DNA from: Variovorax boronicumulans
GTDB taxonomy: Bacteria > Pseudomonadota > Gammaproteobacteria > Burkholderiales > Burkholderiaceae_C
Direction: 5' to 3'
Assembly (NCBI RefSeq): GCF_019352895.1
Contig: NZ_JAAAFX010000003.1
Coordinates: 1 to 64,000 of the forward strand
DNA: 64,000 nt
Numbering within the stretch: the first letter of the stretch is position 1; every line of letters starts with the position of its first letter. Both the position numbers and the translations under genes were made by a program. Shown here in pieces: positions 15,493-24,557 of this stretch. The notes beneath the pieces are model-generated. The model made no database searches. It saw only the letters and a program-made list of their open reading frames with translations, and was not told where the DNA came from.

Positions 15493-16173
15493 ATGTCACG
15501 CATCCTGCTGATCGATGACGACGAGCACCTCGCGGCGCCGCTGGCCACCTACTTCGCGCGCTTCGACTGCGTGCTCGACAGTGCCACGCGCCCCAGCGAG
15601 GGCCTGGCCAAGCTGCGCGCCGAACACTACGACGCGGCCATCCTCGATGTCATGCTGCCCGAGATGGACGGCTTCGCGCTGTGCCGCGCGATCCGCACCG
15701 AAAGCGACATCCCGATCGTGATGCTCACCGCGCGTGGCGAGGTGATGGACCGCGTGGTCGGGCTCGAACTGGGCGCCGACGACTACGTGCCCAAGCCCTT
15801 CGAGCCGCGCGAACTGGTGGCGCGCGTGCAGACCATCCTTCGGCGCCAGCGCCAAGCGACGCCGCCGGCCACCACCGCGCAACGCCAGGAGTTCGACGGC
15901 CTGTCCATCGACCTCGACCGTCGCGAGGTGCTGCGCCATGGCGAGCGCGTCGAGCTCACGGGCACCGAGTTCGAGCTGCTGGCGCTGCTGGCGCGTCAGC
16001 CGGGCAAGGTCTGGAGCCGCGACGACATCCTCAACCAGCTGCGCGGCCAGGAGGCCGACTTCTACACGCGCGCGGTCGACATCGTGGTCAGCCGGCTGCG
16101 CAAGAAACTCGAGCCGCTCGACTGCATCAAGACGCTGCGCAACGCAGGCTACGCGCTGGCCGTGGGCAAATGA
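15493..16173 (+). CDS. Two-component response regulator, OmpR family
   Basis: DNA-binding regulator of 226 residues. The receiver domain has acidic pocket residues Asp8-Asp10, phospho-acceptor Asp52 in AILDVMLPEMDG, Thr79 and Lys101 in VPKPFEPREL. The winged-helix output domain contains LTGTEFELLALLA and the final FYTRAVDIVVSRLRKKLEP. ATG 15493 is chosen because the receiver domain begins there; the longer upstream frame is not receiver-like. It overlaps the kinase gene by ATGA. CpxR is the closest well-known type. Confidence 0.92.
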   Translation: MSRILLIDDDEHLAAPLATYFARFDCVLDSATRPSEGLAKLRAEHYDAAILDVMLPEMDGFALCRAIRTESDIPIVMLTARGEVMDRVVGLELGADDYVPKPFEPRELVARVQTILRRQRQATPPATTAQRQEFDGLSIDLDRREVLRHGERVELTGTEFELLALLARQPGKVWSRDDILNQLRGQEADFYTRAVDIVVSRLRKKLEPLDCIKTLRNAGYALAVGK

Positions 16174-17492
16174 AAGGCCGGTGCACCCCCGAGGAGCGGC
16201 GCTGGCGGTACCGCTGGAAGCATTCGCTTCGCTTGCGCCTCATCACGGTCTTCGTGCTGCTCGCACTGGCCATGACCACGGTGTTCCTGGGCGGCATGCA
16301 GCACGCCTTCAAGACCGGCTGGCGCGAGGCGGCCCAGCCGCTGCTGATCGACTACATCGACCGGCTGGTGCTGGAGATCGGCAGCCCGCCGGACGTGGAG
16401 CGCGCCCGGGCGCTGGTCGCGCGCCTGCCGATCTCGATCCGCATCGAGGGGCCGCAGGTGCAGTGGGACTCGCATCCCGCCAAGGACCGGCGCGGCTGGT
16501 GGGACGAGCGCCGCGAGGGCGCCGACGCGCGCGACGAGTGGTTCCGGCGCAGCACCGCCGATGGCCATGTGCTGACCTTCGGCCTGGGCGATTCGCCGGT
16601 GCGCGACCGGCCGCACGGCATCGGCTGGGTGATCCTCGCGCTGCTGCTGGGCCTGATCATGGCCGCCTATGCCTATGTGCGGAAGCTGCTGCGCCCGCTC
16701 GACGACATTCGCGTGGGGGCCGAGCGCTTCGGCCGCGGGGCCTTCGACCAGCCCATCCCGCTGCGGCGCCACGACGAACTGGGCGACCTGGCGCAGCGCA
16801 TCAACACCATGGCGCAGGACATCCGCGGCATGCTCGATGCCAAGCGGGCCTTGCTGCTGGCGCTGAGCCACGAACTGCGTTCGCCGCTCACGCGCGCCCG
16901 GCTCAACGCCGAACTGCTGCCCGCCACGCCCGAGGGCGAGGTCGAGCGCGAGGCGCTGCTGCGTGACCTCAACGAGATGCGCGACCTGATCAGCGACTTG
17001 CTCGAGAGCGAGCGCCTGGCCAGTCCGCATGCGGGCCTGCAGCGCGAACCGGTCGACCTGGCGGCGCTGATCCGCGAGACCGTGGCCGAGATGCCGGGCG
17101 CGCAGAACGTGCACCTGGACCTGGTGCAAGGCCTGCCGCCGCATGCCGTCGACCGCATGCGCATCCGGCTGCTGGTGCGCAACCTGCTGGACAACGCCTT
17201 GCGCTACAGCACCGGCGCGCCCCGGCCGCCGTGCGTGTCCTTGCGCGCGGTGCTGGACGGCCCGAAGCAGGGCGTGGAGATCGAGGTGCGCGACCACGGG
17301 CCCGGTGTCGACGAGGCGCAGCTCGACCGGCTCACCGAGCCCTTCTACCGCACCGACGGCGCGCGTGCGCGGTCCACCGGCGGCGTCGGGCTGGGCATGC
17401 ACCTGTGCCGGCTGATCGCCGAGGCGCATGGCGGCGAGGTGGTGGTGCGCAATGCGCATCCGGGGCTGCAGATCACGATCCGTCTGCCTTAG
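16170..17492 (+). CDS. Sensor histidine kinase, EnvZ/CpxA type
   Basis: Inner-membrane kinase of 440 residues. Transmembrane segments lie at about 22-44 and 152-170, with a sensor domain of about 105 residues between them. A HAMP region follows, then the H-box LALSHELRSPLTRARL with His234. The N-box NLLDNALRYS, the G1 motif DHGPGVD and the G2 motif GGVGLGMHL complete the catalytic domain. It is translationally coupled to the regulator. The Spy-like lipoprotein upstream suggests an envelope stress signal. Confidence 0.92.
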   Translation: MKGRCTPEERRWRYRWKHSLRLRLITVFVLLALAMTTVFLGGMQHAFKTGWREAAQPLLIDYIDRLVLEIGSPPDVERARALVARLPISIRIEGPQVQWDSHPAKDRRGWWDERREGADARDEWFRRSTADGHVLTFGLGDSPVRDRPHGIGWVILALLLGLIMAAYAYVRKLLRPLDDIRVGAERFGRGAFDQPIPLRRHDELGDLAQRINTMAQDIRGMLDAKRALLLALSHELRSPLTRARLNAELLPATPEGEVEREALLRDLNEMRDLISDLLESERLASPHAGLQREPVDLAALIRETVAEMPGAQNVHLDLVQGLPPHAVDRMRIRLLVRNLLDNALRYSTGAPRPPCVSLRAVLDGPKQGVEIEVRDHGPGVDEAQLDRLTEPFYRTDGARARSTGGVGLGMHLCRLIAEAHGGEVVVRNAHPGLQITIRLP

Positions 17493-17557
17493 CCCCAGGT
17501 CGCGCAGGCCGCCCGCGGCCTGTCGCCTGCGCTACCAGCGCGGCCGAAACGCAGGGC

Positions 17558-17563
17558 TACGAT
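17558..17563 (+). promoter_or_regulatory. Possible -10 box (TACGAT) for the MDR oxidoreductase
   Basis: TACGAT lies 37 nt before ATG 17601, in the only gap between the kinase gene and the oxidoreductase. A GC-rich hairpin CAGGCCGC/GCGGCCTG (17505-17522) without a T-run lies upstream and could mark the end of the kinase transcript. Confidence 0.3.
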
Positions 17564-17600
17564 GCGCCTCCTCAACCACACCAGACAGGGAGACCGCACC

Positions 17601-18656
17601 ATGACCAGCCCCCGCATCAACCACCAGGTCCGCCTCGCCAAGCGCCCCGAGGGCAAGGCCACGCGAGAGCATTGGCACTTCACGACCGAGCCCGTCGCCG
17701 AGCCCGAGGAGGGCGGGGTGCTGGTCCAGGTGCTGTCGCTGTCGCTCGACCCGGCCATGCGCGGCTGGCTCAACGATGCCAGGAGCTACATCCCGCCCGT
17801 GGCCATCGACGAGGTGATGCGCGCCGGCGGCGTCGGCCGCGTGATCGCGTCGAAGAACCCGGCCTTCACGGTCGGCGACACGGTCTACGGCACGCTGGGC
17901 GTGCAGGAGTACATCCTCATCGCGCAGGACCAGGTCAAGCGCAACGGGCTGGTGAAGATCGACCTCGGCGTCGGCACCATCGGCCAGTGGCTCAACGTGC
18001 TCGGCATGCCGGGCATGACCGGATACTTCGGCCTGATGGACGTGGGCCAGCCCCAGCCCGGTGAAACGGTGGTGGTGTCGGGCGCGGCCGGCGCGGTCGG
18101 CCAGACCGTGGGGCAGCTCGCCAAGCTCAAGGGCTGCCGGGTGGTCGGCATCGCGGGCGGCGCGGCCAAGTGCGAATGGGTGGTGAAGGAACTGGGCTTC
18201 GACGCCTGCATCGACTACAAGGCCGGCGAAGGCGCGGTGCGCGCGGGCCTGAAGGAACACTGCCCCAAGGGCGTCGACATCTACTTCGACAACGTCGGCG
18301 GTGAGATCCTCGACCATGTGCTCGCCAAGCTGGCCCGCAAGGCACGGATCATCATCTGCGGCGCGATCAGCCAGTACAACAACGCCAACAGCGTGCCGGC
18401 CGCCGGTCCGCGCAACTACCTGAGCCTGCTGGTCAACCGGGCCCGCATGGAAGGCATCGTGGTCTTCGACTACGCCGACCGCTACCCCGTGGCCATCGCC
18501 GAACTGGCGGGATACCTGAAGGACGGGCGCATGAAGAGCAAGGAAGACACGGTGGTGGGGCTCGATACCTTCCCTGAGGCACTCAACCGGCTTTTCAGTG
18601 GCGAGAATTTCGGGAAGCTGGTTCTTCAAATTGAAAACCAAAGTGCCCATTTTTGA
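17601..18656 (+). CDS. NADP-dependent MDR-superfamily oxidoreductase
   Basis: A 351-residue medium-chain reductase of the zinc-free leukotriene B4 dehydrogenase/CurA type, which reduces double bonds of enones using NADPH. The Rossmann motif VVVSGAAGAVGQTVGQLAK and the family start NHQVRLAKRPEG are visible, with SLSLDPAMRGW near residue 50. ATG 17601 with GGGAG upstream is preferred over an earlier ATG at 17562. Its last third (from about 18308) is repeated as a decayed copy at 24050-24387, so it was caught in the duplication of the fimbrial operon that follows. Confidence 0.9.
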   Translation: MTSPRINHQVRLAKRPEGKATREHWHFTTEPVAEPEEGGVLVQVLSLSLDPAMRGWLNDARSYIPPVAIDEVMRAGGVGRVIASKNPAFTVGDTVYGTLGVQEYILIAQDQVKRNGLVKIDLGVGTIGQWLNVLGMPGMTGYFGLMDVGQPQPGETVVVSGAAGAVGQTVGQLAKLKGCRVVGIAGGAAKCEWVVKELGFDACIDYKAGEGAVRAGLKEHCPKGVDIYFDNVGGEILDHVLAKLARKARIIICGAISQYNNANSVPAAGPRNYLSLLVNRARMEGIVVFDYADRYPVAIAELAGYLKDGRMKSKEDTVVGLDTFPEALNRLFSGENFGKLVLQIENQSAHF

Positions 18657-18694
18657 GGCGCCGAGCTCAAAGTCACACTATCCCCGATGGGAAT

Positions 18695-18710
18695 GTTAAC
18701 TACTGTTAAC
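18695..18710 (+). promoter_or_regulatory. Operator-like repeat upstream of fimbrial operon 1
   Basis: GTTAACTACTGTTAAC contains two copies of the palindromic hexamer GTTAAC separated by TACT. A closely similar box is at 24441-24456 upstream of operon 2 in the matching position. Conservation between copies whose flanks have diverged suggests a regulator site; the regulator is unknown. Confidence 0.45.
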
Positions 18711-18726
18711 TTGCGCCAGATGCGCC

Positions 18727-18755
18727 TATTCCCTGTCGATTTGAGTCATTAAACT
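18727..18755 (+). promoter_or_regulatory. Predicted promoter of fimbrial operon 1
   Basis: TAAACT (18750-18755) lies 17 bp after TATTCC (18727-18732). The same TAAACTCCGCC block is found upstream of operon 2. It leaves a leader of about 50 nt before the pilin gene. Weak match to consensus, supported mainly by conservation between the two copies. Confidence 0.4.
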
Positions 18756-18809
18756 CCGCCGGCCTTTTGGGCAACAGTGGTTTTTAATTATCAAATTCAG
18801 GGAGTAGGA

Positions 18810-19370
18810 ATGCATAAAAAAATCATCACTCACCTTGCCGTGCTCGCCGTTTCAGGCGTCTTCGCGCAGGGCGCTTTTGCCGCGGATGGCACCATCAACT
18901 TCACGGGCGATATCGTCGACGCGCCGTGCTCGATCTCACCCAACAGCCAGAACCTGACCGTGCCGCTGGGCAAGGTTTCGCGCACGGCCTTCGATGGCGC
19001 GACCGCCGGCACCGCGACAGTGGGGAAGAAGGCGCCGGCGCCTGCGAAGTTCAGCATCGACCTGCTGGGCTGCGGCGCCACCGCCAAGGGTGCCACCGTG
19101 ACCTTCTCGGGCACGGCTGATGCCGACGACGCCACCAACCTGCGCCTGACGAATGCCGGCCAGGTCGGCGTAGGCGCGGCTTCGGGCGTGGCGATCGAAC
19201 TGGACGATTCCGCCGGCACCAAGATCCCGCTGGGCTCGGCCTCGGCCCAGTACACGCTGGGCACGGGCGACAACTCGCTCAAGTTCCAGGCGGTCTATGT
19301 CGCGACCAAGGCGGCCGTGACCACCGGCCCGGCCAACGCGACGGCGCAGTTCACGGTCGCCTACAAGTAA
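18810..19370 (+). CDS. Type 1 fimbrial major pilin, copy 1
   Basis: Structural pilin of 186 residues secreted through the chaperone-usher route. A signal peptide ending GAFA (residue 24) is followed by DGTINFTGDIVDAPCSI, the donor-strand region and first Cys of a FimA-like pilin. The second Cys is in LLGCGATA and the end TAQFTVAYK has the penultimate Tyr recognised by the chaperone. ATG 18810 has GGGAG 7 nt upstream; an in-frame ATG at 18777 is not needed. Very similar in layout to the pilin of operon 2. Confidence 0.92.
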   Translation: MHKKIITHLAVLAVSGVFAQGAFAADGTINFTGDIVDAPCSISPNSQNLTVPLGKVSRTAFDGATAGTATVGKKAPAPAKFSIDLLGCGATAKGATVTFSGTADADDATNLRLTNAGQVGVGAASGVAIELDDSAGTKIPLGSASAQYTLGTGDNSLKFQAVYVATKAAVTTGPANATAQFTVAYK

Positions 19371-19567
19371 CCGCATCCAGGGTGGCCGTCCTGGCCTGCG
19401 GCTGAAGCGCTTGCCGCTTCGGCGCCGGCCGGGCGCGCCATCCGTCCGTGGTCGGCCGGTGCCGGCCATCTCTTGCCTTTTCCCTCTGTTTGTCCGGCCG
19501 TGCCTGTGTGTGCGGCCGAGCGGGCCGGCGCGTCGTTTGCGCGTTGCTCCGATTCAGGATTCTTCTC

Positions 19568-20344
19568 ATGTGCAGCAACCATCGCCTTCGCTGGGCCCTG
19601 GCCCTCCTGTTGACGCTCGGCCTCCCATGGCCCGCCGCCGCGGGCGTGATGCTCGGCGGCACGCGTGTGATCCTCGGCGAGAAGGACCGCGAGGCCTCCA
19701 TCCCGGTCAAGAACACCGGCACCTCGTTCTATGTGGTCCAGGCCTGGATCGACGCGGGAGAGGGCCACAACAAGACCCCGCTGCTGGTCACGCCGCCGTT
19801 GTCCCGGCTGGATCCGGGCGCGGAGAACATCCTGCGCATCCTGCGTGTGCCCGGCGACCTGCCGGCCGACCGCGAGTCGGTGTTCTGGCTCAACGTCAAG
19901 GAGATCCCTGAGAAGTCGAAGGAAGAGAACGTGCTGCAGATCGCGGTGCGCAGCCGCATCAAGCTGTTCTACCGGCCGGCGAAGCTCGTGGGCAAGCCCG
20001 AAGCCTCGCGCGCGCAGCTCACCTGGGCCGTGAGTCCCAGCCCGCAGGGCCAGGGCGCCGTGCTCAAGGTGGGCAACCCCACGGCCTACCACCTGACCTT
20101 CACCGCGCTGAACATCGATGGCGGCCGCCAGCAGATCAATGCCGACATGGTGCCGCCCTTCGGCGAGATGTCGTATCCGCTCACCGTCATCGCGTCGCCG
20201 CAGGCGGTCCAGGTGAACTTCACCACGCTCAACGACTACGGCGCCGAGACGCCCGAGGAACGGGTCCAGGTACCGGAGGGCGACCGGCCTGTGGCCGTGA
20301 AGGCCGAGTTGGTGCCTGTGGCCGCCGACGCGGCCAAGCGCTGA
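19568..20344 (+). CDS. Fimbrial periplasmic chaperone, copy 1
   Basis: PapD/FimC-type chaperone of 258 residues that folds pilins by donor-strand complementation. After a signal peptide (to about AAA, residue 24) the mature protein starts GVMLGGTRVILGEKDREASI. The motif NILRILRVPGDLPADRESVFWLNVKEIP is the family signature (given here in part: RESVFWLNVKEIP). The start is taken at ATG 19568; the open frame reaches further upstream but lacks a signal. A 197-bp gap separates it from the pilin gene. Confidence 0.92.
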   Translation: MCSNHRLRWALALLLTLGLPWPAAAGVMLGGTRVILGEKDREASIPVKNTGTSFYVVQAWIDAGEGHNKTPLLVTPPLSRLDPGAENILRILRVPGDLPADRESVFWLNVKEIPEKSKEENVLQIAVRSRIKLFYRPAKLVGKPEASRAQLTWAVSPSPQGQGAVLKVGNPTAYHLTFTALNIDGGRQQINADMVPPFGEMSYPLTVIASPQAVQVNFTTLNDYGAETPEERVQVPEGDRPVAVKAELVPVAADAAKR

Positions 20345-20365
20345 GAGACGCCGGGACCGCTGGCC

Positions 20366-23005
20366 ATGCGTGTGTTCCATCCCCCCTTTCGGCGCGCGCT
20401 GTGCGCAGCCCTGCTCGGCGCGCTGGGCGCGTCCGGCCATGCCCAGCCGCAAGCGAGCGCCTTGCGCTTCAACGAGGACTTCCTGAACCTCGGTGGCGAC
20501 CAACCGCTTGCGGACCTGTCGCTTTTTTCTTTCGGCAACCGCGTGCTCGCCGGCCGCTACACGGTCGACGTTTCGCTCAACGAGCGCGGCGCAGGCCAGG
20601 CCGACATCCGCTTCATCGAGAAGGACGGCAAGGACGATGCCGTGCCCTGCCTCTCGCGGCGCATGCTCGACGACTGGGGCGTCAAGGTGGCGGTGTTCCC
20701 CACGCTGGCGAGCGCGGCGGACGAGGCCTGCGTGGACCTGGGCGCGGCCATTCCCGACGCCAGCTTCAGCTACGACGGGGGCAAGCAGCGGCTGTTCGTG
20801 AGCATCCCGCAGGCCGCGCTCAAGCGCTCGGCACGCGGGGCCGTCGGCCCGGAGAAATGGGACAAGGGCATCACCGCGGGCATGCTCGACTACCAGTTCA
20901 ACTTCGCACGCTTCAGCGGCGACAACTTTCGCAACGACGCCAAGCCCCTGAGCACGCCGCAGAACGTGTTCGAGGGCAATCCTTTCACCGACCGCCCCAG
21001 CACGCTGCAACGCAACACGCTGTTCGCCGGCCTGCGCGCGGGCTTCAACCACGGCGACTGGCGCTTCCGGCACTTCTCGACCTACAACCGTGGCATCGAC
21101 GGCCAGGGCCGTTGGCAGGCCGTCAACAGCTATGCCCAGCGCGACCTGGCTTCGATCAAAGGCCAACTGCTGATCGGCGACGGCAGCACGCCGGGCAACT
21201 TCTTCGACAGCGTGCCTTTCCGCGGCGCGCAGCTCGCCTCCGACGACGCGATGCTGCCCGACAGCCAGCAGGGCTACGCACCCACCGTCCGCGGCGTGGC
21301 GCAGACCAACGCGCGCGTCACGGTGCGCCAGAACGGCTACGTGGTCTACAGCACCTTCGTGGCACCGGGCGCCTTCGTCATCGACGACCTCTACCCCACC
21401 GCCTCGAGCGGCGACCTCGAAGTGACCATCACCGAGGCCGATGGCCGCCAGACCAAGTACATCCAGGCCTTCTCGGCCGTGCCCACGCTGCTGCGTGAAG
21501 GCACCTGGCGCTACTCGGCCACGGTCGGCAAGTACCGCAACAGCTACAACGGCAGCGTGATCGGTGCCCGCCCCTCGCTGTCGCAGCCCACTTTCATGCA
21601 GGCCACGCTGGCGCGCGGCCTGGGCCGGGAGTTCACGCTCTACGGCGGCCTGACGGGCGCGAACATGTACCAGTCGGTGCTCGTGGGCATGGGCAAGAAC
21701 CTGCGCGACTTCGGCGCCGTGTCGGTCGACCTCTCGAGCGCGCACACCACCGACCGCACACCCCTCAGCGGCGAGCGAAGCTTCAACGGCCAGTCGCTGC
21801 GCTTCCTCTACTCGAAGTCCTTCCTCGATTCGGGCACCAACTTCCGCGTGGCCGGCTACCGCTATTCGACCAGCGGCTACCGCACCTTCCAGGAAGCGGT
21901 GCAGATGCAGGACCTGCAGCCCTTCGAAGCCTTCCACAGCCGGCGCAACGAACTGCGCTTCGAGCTCTCGCAGCAGATCGGCGATCTGGGATCGGTGTTC
22001 GCATCGGCGCGCCAGCAAAGCTACTGGGGCACCGATGCGAAGGACCGGCTGGTGCAGGTGGGCTACTCGGGCAGCTACAAGCAGTTCGGCTACAGCGTCT
22101 TCTACAACCAGACCCGCAGCCTGAACCGCCCGCCCTTGCGCCAGCTGATGTTCACGTTGAGCATCCCGCTGGGCGACACGCGGGCCAACGCGCAGTACAT
22201 GGCCGCGCGCGACAACACCGGCCGCGTGAGCCAGCAGGCCAGCCTCTATGGCTCGGCCTTCGACGACAGCCACCTGACGTACAACGTGACCGCCGGCACG
22301 GCCAACCAGGGTGGCGGTGGCACCGGCAGCGGCAGCGCAAGCTACCTGTCGCCGGTCGGGCGCTTCGACCTCGGCCATTCGCAGGGCCGGGGCTATGGCC
22401 AGAGCACCTTCGGCATGGCCGGCGGCATGCTGTTCCATGGCGGCGGCCTCACGCTGTCGCAGCCGCTGGGCGAAACCATCGGCCTGGTGCAGGCGCCCAA
22501 GGCGCAGGGCGTGGGCGTCGAATCCCAGTCCGGCGTGGCGACCGACAGCGCCGGCCGGGCGGTGATCCCCAATCTCACGCCCTACCGGCTGAACCGCCTG
22601 GCGCTGCGCACCGCCGACCTCGGCGACACGGTGGAGGTGAAGAACGCGGTGACCGAAGTCGTGCCCACGCGCGGTGCGGTGGTGCTAGCGAAGTTCGAGA
22701 CCTCGGTGGGCTACCGCCTGCTGATGACGCTCAGCGATCAGGAGGGCCGTGCGTTGCCGCTGGGCTCGAAGATCGAGAGCGAGGCGGACCAGGAAGTCGG
22801 CATCGTCGGCCCGGACGGGCAGGCCTTCGTCACGGGCGCGGGCCAGAGCGGGCGCCTGACGGTGCGCTGGGGGCAGGACCCGGCCGACCAGTGCGTGGTG
22901 CCTTACAGCCTGCCCGAAGAGAAGAACCCGCCGCCGATCCGGGAGTTGACGGGGCAGTGCGCTGCCAACGTGCCGGATCCCACGCCTTCGAAAGGAATCG
23001 AATGA
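20366..23005 (+). CDS. Fimbrial outer membrane usher, copy 1
   Basis: FimD/PapC-type usher of 879 residues forming the outer membrane pore for pilus assembly. A signal peptide (to HAQ, about residue 27) is followed by the N-terminal periplasmic domain FNEDFLNLGGDQPLADLSLF, the 24-strand barrel with plug, and C-terminal domains ending near DPADQCVVPYSLP. Long runs at about 21180-21530 match the usher of operon 2 almost exactly. It overlaps the adhesin gene by ATGA. Confidence 0.95.
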   Translation: MRVFHPPFRRALCAALLGALGASGHAQPQASALRFNEDFLNLGGDQPLADLSLFSFGNRVLAGRYTVDVSLNERGAGQADIRFIEKDGKDDAVPCLSRRMLDDWGVKVAVFPTLASAADEACVDLGAAIPDASFSYDGGKQRLFVSIPQAALKRSARGAVGPEKWDKGITAGMLDYQFNFARFSGDNFRNDAKPLSTPQNVFEGNPFTDRPSTLQRNTLFAGLRAGFNHGDWRFRHFSTYNRGIDGQGRWQAVNSYAQRDLASIKGQLLIGDGSTPGNFFDSVPFRGAQLASDDAMLPDSQQGYAPTVRGVAQTNARVTVRQNGYVVYSTFVAPGAFVIDDLYPTASSGDLEVTITEADGRQTKYIQAFSAVPTLLREGTWRYSATVGKYRNSYNGSVIGARPSLSQPTFMQATLARGLGREFTLYGGLTGANMYQSVLVGMGKNLRDFGAVSVDLSSAHTTDRTPLSGERSFNGQSLRFLYSKSFLDSGTNFRVAGYRYSTSGYRTFQEAVQMQDLQPFEAFHSRRNELRFELSQQIGDLGSVFASARQQSYWGTDAKDRLVQVGYSGSYKQFGYSVFYNQTRSLNRPPLRQLMFTLSIPLGDTRANAQYMAARDNTGRVSQQASLYGSAFDDSHLTYNVTAGTANQGGGGTGSGSASYLSPVGRFDLGHSQGRGYGQSTFGMAGGMLFHGGGLTLSQPLGETIGLVQAPKAQGVGVESQSGVATDSAGRAVIPNLTPYRLNRLALRTADLGDTVEVKNAVTEVVPTRGAVVLAKFETSVGYRLLMTLSDQEGRALPLGSKIESEADQEVGIVGPDGQAFVTGAGQSGRLTVRWGQDPADQCVVPYSLPEEKNPPPIRELTGQCAANVPDPTPSKGIE

Positions 23006-24033
23006 AGCCCCACCACCTGTTGGCCCTTGTCATGAGGGCGAAGCGCTGCCGCCGCATGGGCCTGGCCGTGGCGGCATTGGCGATGCTGTGCGGCGCGCAA
23101 GGCGCCTGGGCCGGCTGCGAGCGCTATCCAGGTGCGCAGACGAAGTTCATCACGCTGGACATGGGCAGGATCGTTGTCCCTGCTGACCTGGCCGTCAACG
23201 CGCCCATTGCGACCAGAAGCTTTGCTATTCCGGTCAACGGTGTTTTGGAAACCCAAGTCGTTTGTCCCAGCGCGGGCTCGCTCAATTACGTGGTCCCGAA
23301 GGGCTCCGCTATCGCGGGCGGTTCGAAGATCTACTCGACGGACGTCGTCGGCGTGGGCATTCGACTATCGGTCAGTGTTCCGGGGTTTTCATCTACGGTC
23401 TTCCCATGGGTGAGGCCGCTAGAGAGCGGCGCAAAGATGGGCGTTTACTATCAAGAGGCTATCGTGGCGGAGTTGATCAAGACAGCGGCCGTCACTGGCA
23501 GCGGCCCCCTGGCGGCTGGAACGTACCTCCAAGTGCTCACTGACGAGGACAATTTTTCGGTGTTGATCGCCTCGATGTCCGCCAACGGCACCACCCTCGT
23601 CACGCCCTCGTGCGTGGTGGACCTGGGTTCGCGCAACATCCCGGTGGCCTTCGACAAAGTGCCGTTGAGCAGCTTCAAGGGCCAGGGCAGCACGGCGGTC
23701 GATCGCAGCTTCAACATCCGGCTCAATTGCAATGCCGCGCAGAACCCACAGTACACGGTGCGGATGCGCATGGACGCGCAGGCCGACCCGTCGAACGCGC
23801 CCGGCGTGCTGCGCCTGACCCAGGGCGGCACGGCCACCGCCGGCGGCGTGGGCATCCAGGTCGTCGACGGCACCGCCAGGGCGCCCGTCAAGTTCGGTGA
23901 CGACGTGGTGATCGGCCCGTTGAAGGATGGCAGCTATGTGCTGCCCTACACCGCGCACTACTACCAGACCGGCAGCAAGGTGACGCCCGGACAGGCCAAC
24001 GGCATGGCTACGTTCACGCTCAGCTACAAGTAA
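23002..24033 (+). CDS. Fimbrial tip adhesin, copy 1
   Basis: A 343-residue two-domain tip protein. Signal peptide to about residue 37 (GAWAG), then a variable N-terminal domain with two Cys (AGCERYPG and VVCPSAG), then a pilin domain beginning TPSCVVDLGSRNIPV with its second Cys in IRLNCN and ending ATFTLSYK. This layout matches FimH-like adhesins. The pilin domain is close to that of the second adhesin (28760-29758), while the N-terminal domains share little, so the two probably bind different ligands. Confidence 0.85.
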   Translation: MKPHHLLALVMRAKRCRRMGLAVAALAMLCGAQGAWAGCERYPGAQTKFITLDMGRIVVPADLAVNAPIATRSFAIPVNGVLETQVVCPSAGSLNYVVPKGSAIAGGSKIYSTDVVGVGIRLSVSVPGFSSTVFPWVRPLESGAKMGVYYQEAIVAELIKTAAVTGSGPLAAGTYLQVLTDEDNFSVLIASMSANGTTLVTPSCVVDLGSRNIPVAFDKVPLSSFKGQGSTAVDRSFNIRLNCNAAQNPQYTVRMRMDAQADPSNAPGVLRLTQGGTATAGGVGIQVVDGTARAPVKFGDDVVIGPLKDGSYVLPYTAHYYQTGSKVTPGQANGMATFTLSYK

Positions 24034-24049
24034 CTGGCCGCCGACCACC

Positions 24050-24387
24050 GCGCCGGCCGCCTCGCCTGGGCATGGGTGCGCGAAGCTGGCGCGCAAGGCC
24101 CCGGATCGCCATGCCGGTGTTGCCTCAGCCCTGCGACAACGCCGACCGCCTGCCGGCCGCCGCCCCGCGCAATGACCTGAGCCTGCGGGATTACCGCCCC
24201 GCATCGAGGGATCGTGTCTTCGGCAATGCCGATCGCGACCCGTCGCCATGGCGGAGTTGCGGCGAACTGAAAACGGGCGCATGAAGCAAAGGAGAGCAGG
24301 TGCTCAGGGCTCGCCACCTTTGCGGAGGCGCTCAACCGACTGCGGTGGCGAAAACTGCGCAAACTGGCCGTTCAAATTGATAACTAA
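24050..24387 (+). pseudogene. Decayed 3' fragment of the MDR oxidoreductase
   Basis: This 338-bp stretch aligns along its length with the end of the oxidoreductase gene (18308-18650), at roughly 70 percent identity by eye. Matching blocks include GAAGCTGGCGCGCAAGG, TGCCGGCCGCCG, ACGGGCGCATGAAG and CAAATTGA. Translation recovers GRMK in one frame and FAEALNRL...VQIDN in another, so at least one frameshift is present, and it has no start. It is the scar left by the duplication of the fimbrial operon. The 524-bp interval between the two operons contains this and the second promoter. Confidence 0.85.
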
Positions 24388-24440
24388 AGTTTCTTGTAGT
24401 TAATTTATGACGCTAAATCACATGTGTGAGGCGAAAAATT

Positions 24441-24456
24441 GATAACTACTGTTAAA
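24441..24456 (+). promoter_or_regulatory. Operator-like repeat upstream of fimbrial operon 2
   Basis: GATAACTACTGTTAAA matches the box GTTAACTACTGTTAAC at 18695-18710 in 14 of 16 positions and has the same place relative to the promoter. The surrounding 100 bp is markedly AT-rich for this genome. Confidence 0.45.
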
Positions 24457-24471
24457 TATCGATAAAAGTAC

Positions 24472-24500
24472 TTCTTCCCTCGTAATCGGATCGCTAAACT
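24472..24500 (+). promoter_or_regulatory. Predicted promoter of fimbrial operon 2
   Basis: TAAACT (24495-24500) lies 17 bp after TTCTTC (24472-24477), at the position matching the operon 1 promoter. The TAAACTCCGCC block is identical in both. Confidence 0.4.
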
Positions 24501-24557
24501 CCGCCTGCCTCGCATTCAGCGGGCAGTCAGCTTATCGCTCAAATTCAGGGAATGAAA

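Larger units (their letters stand above)
18308..24033 (+). repeat. Tandem segmental duplication, unit 1
   Basis: The unit comprises the 3' third of the MDR oxidoreductase gene, the fimbrial promoter and four fimbrial genes. It is repeated in direct orientation as unit 2 at 24050-29758 with the same gene order, the same ATGA overlaps and nearly the same spacing. The junction lies right after the stop codon of the first adhesin. Usher genes are highly alike over long stretches, while the non-coding parts have diverged. Confidence 0.85.

Noticed and set aside
17505-17522. Hairpin CAGGCCGC/GCGGCCTG as a terminator after the histidine kinase gene.
   Set aside because: The loop is only 2 nt and no T-run follows; such palindromes are frequent in this GC-rich DNA.
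19361-22438. Minus-strand open frame of about 1000 codons opposite the fimbrial chaperone and usher, with a similar one at 25980-28880.
   Set aside because: Both lie antisense to clear usher genes and are alike only because the ushers are duplicated. Their composition is that of antisense shadows.
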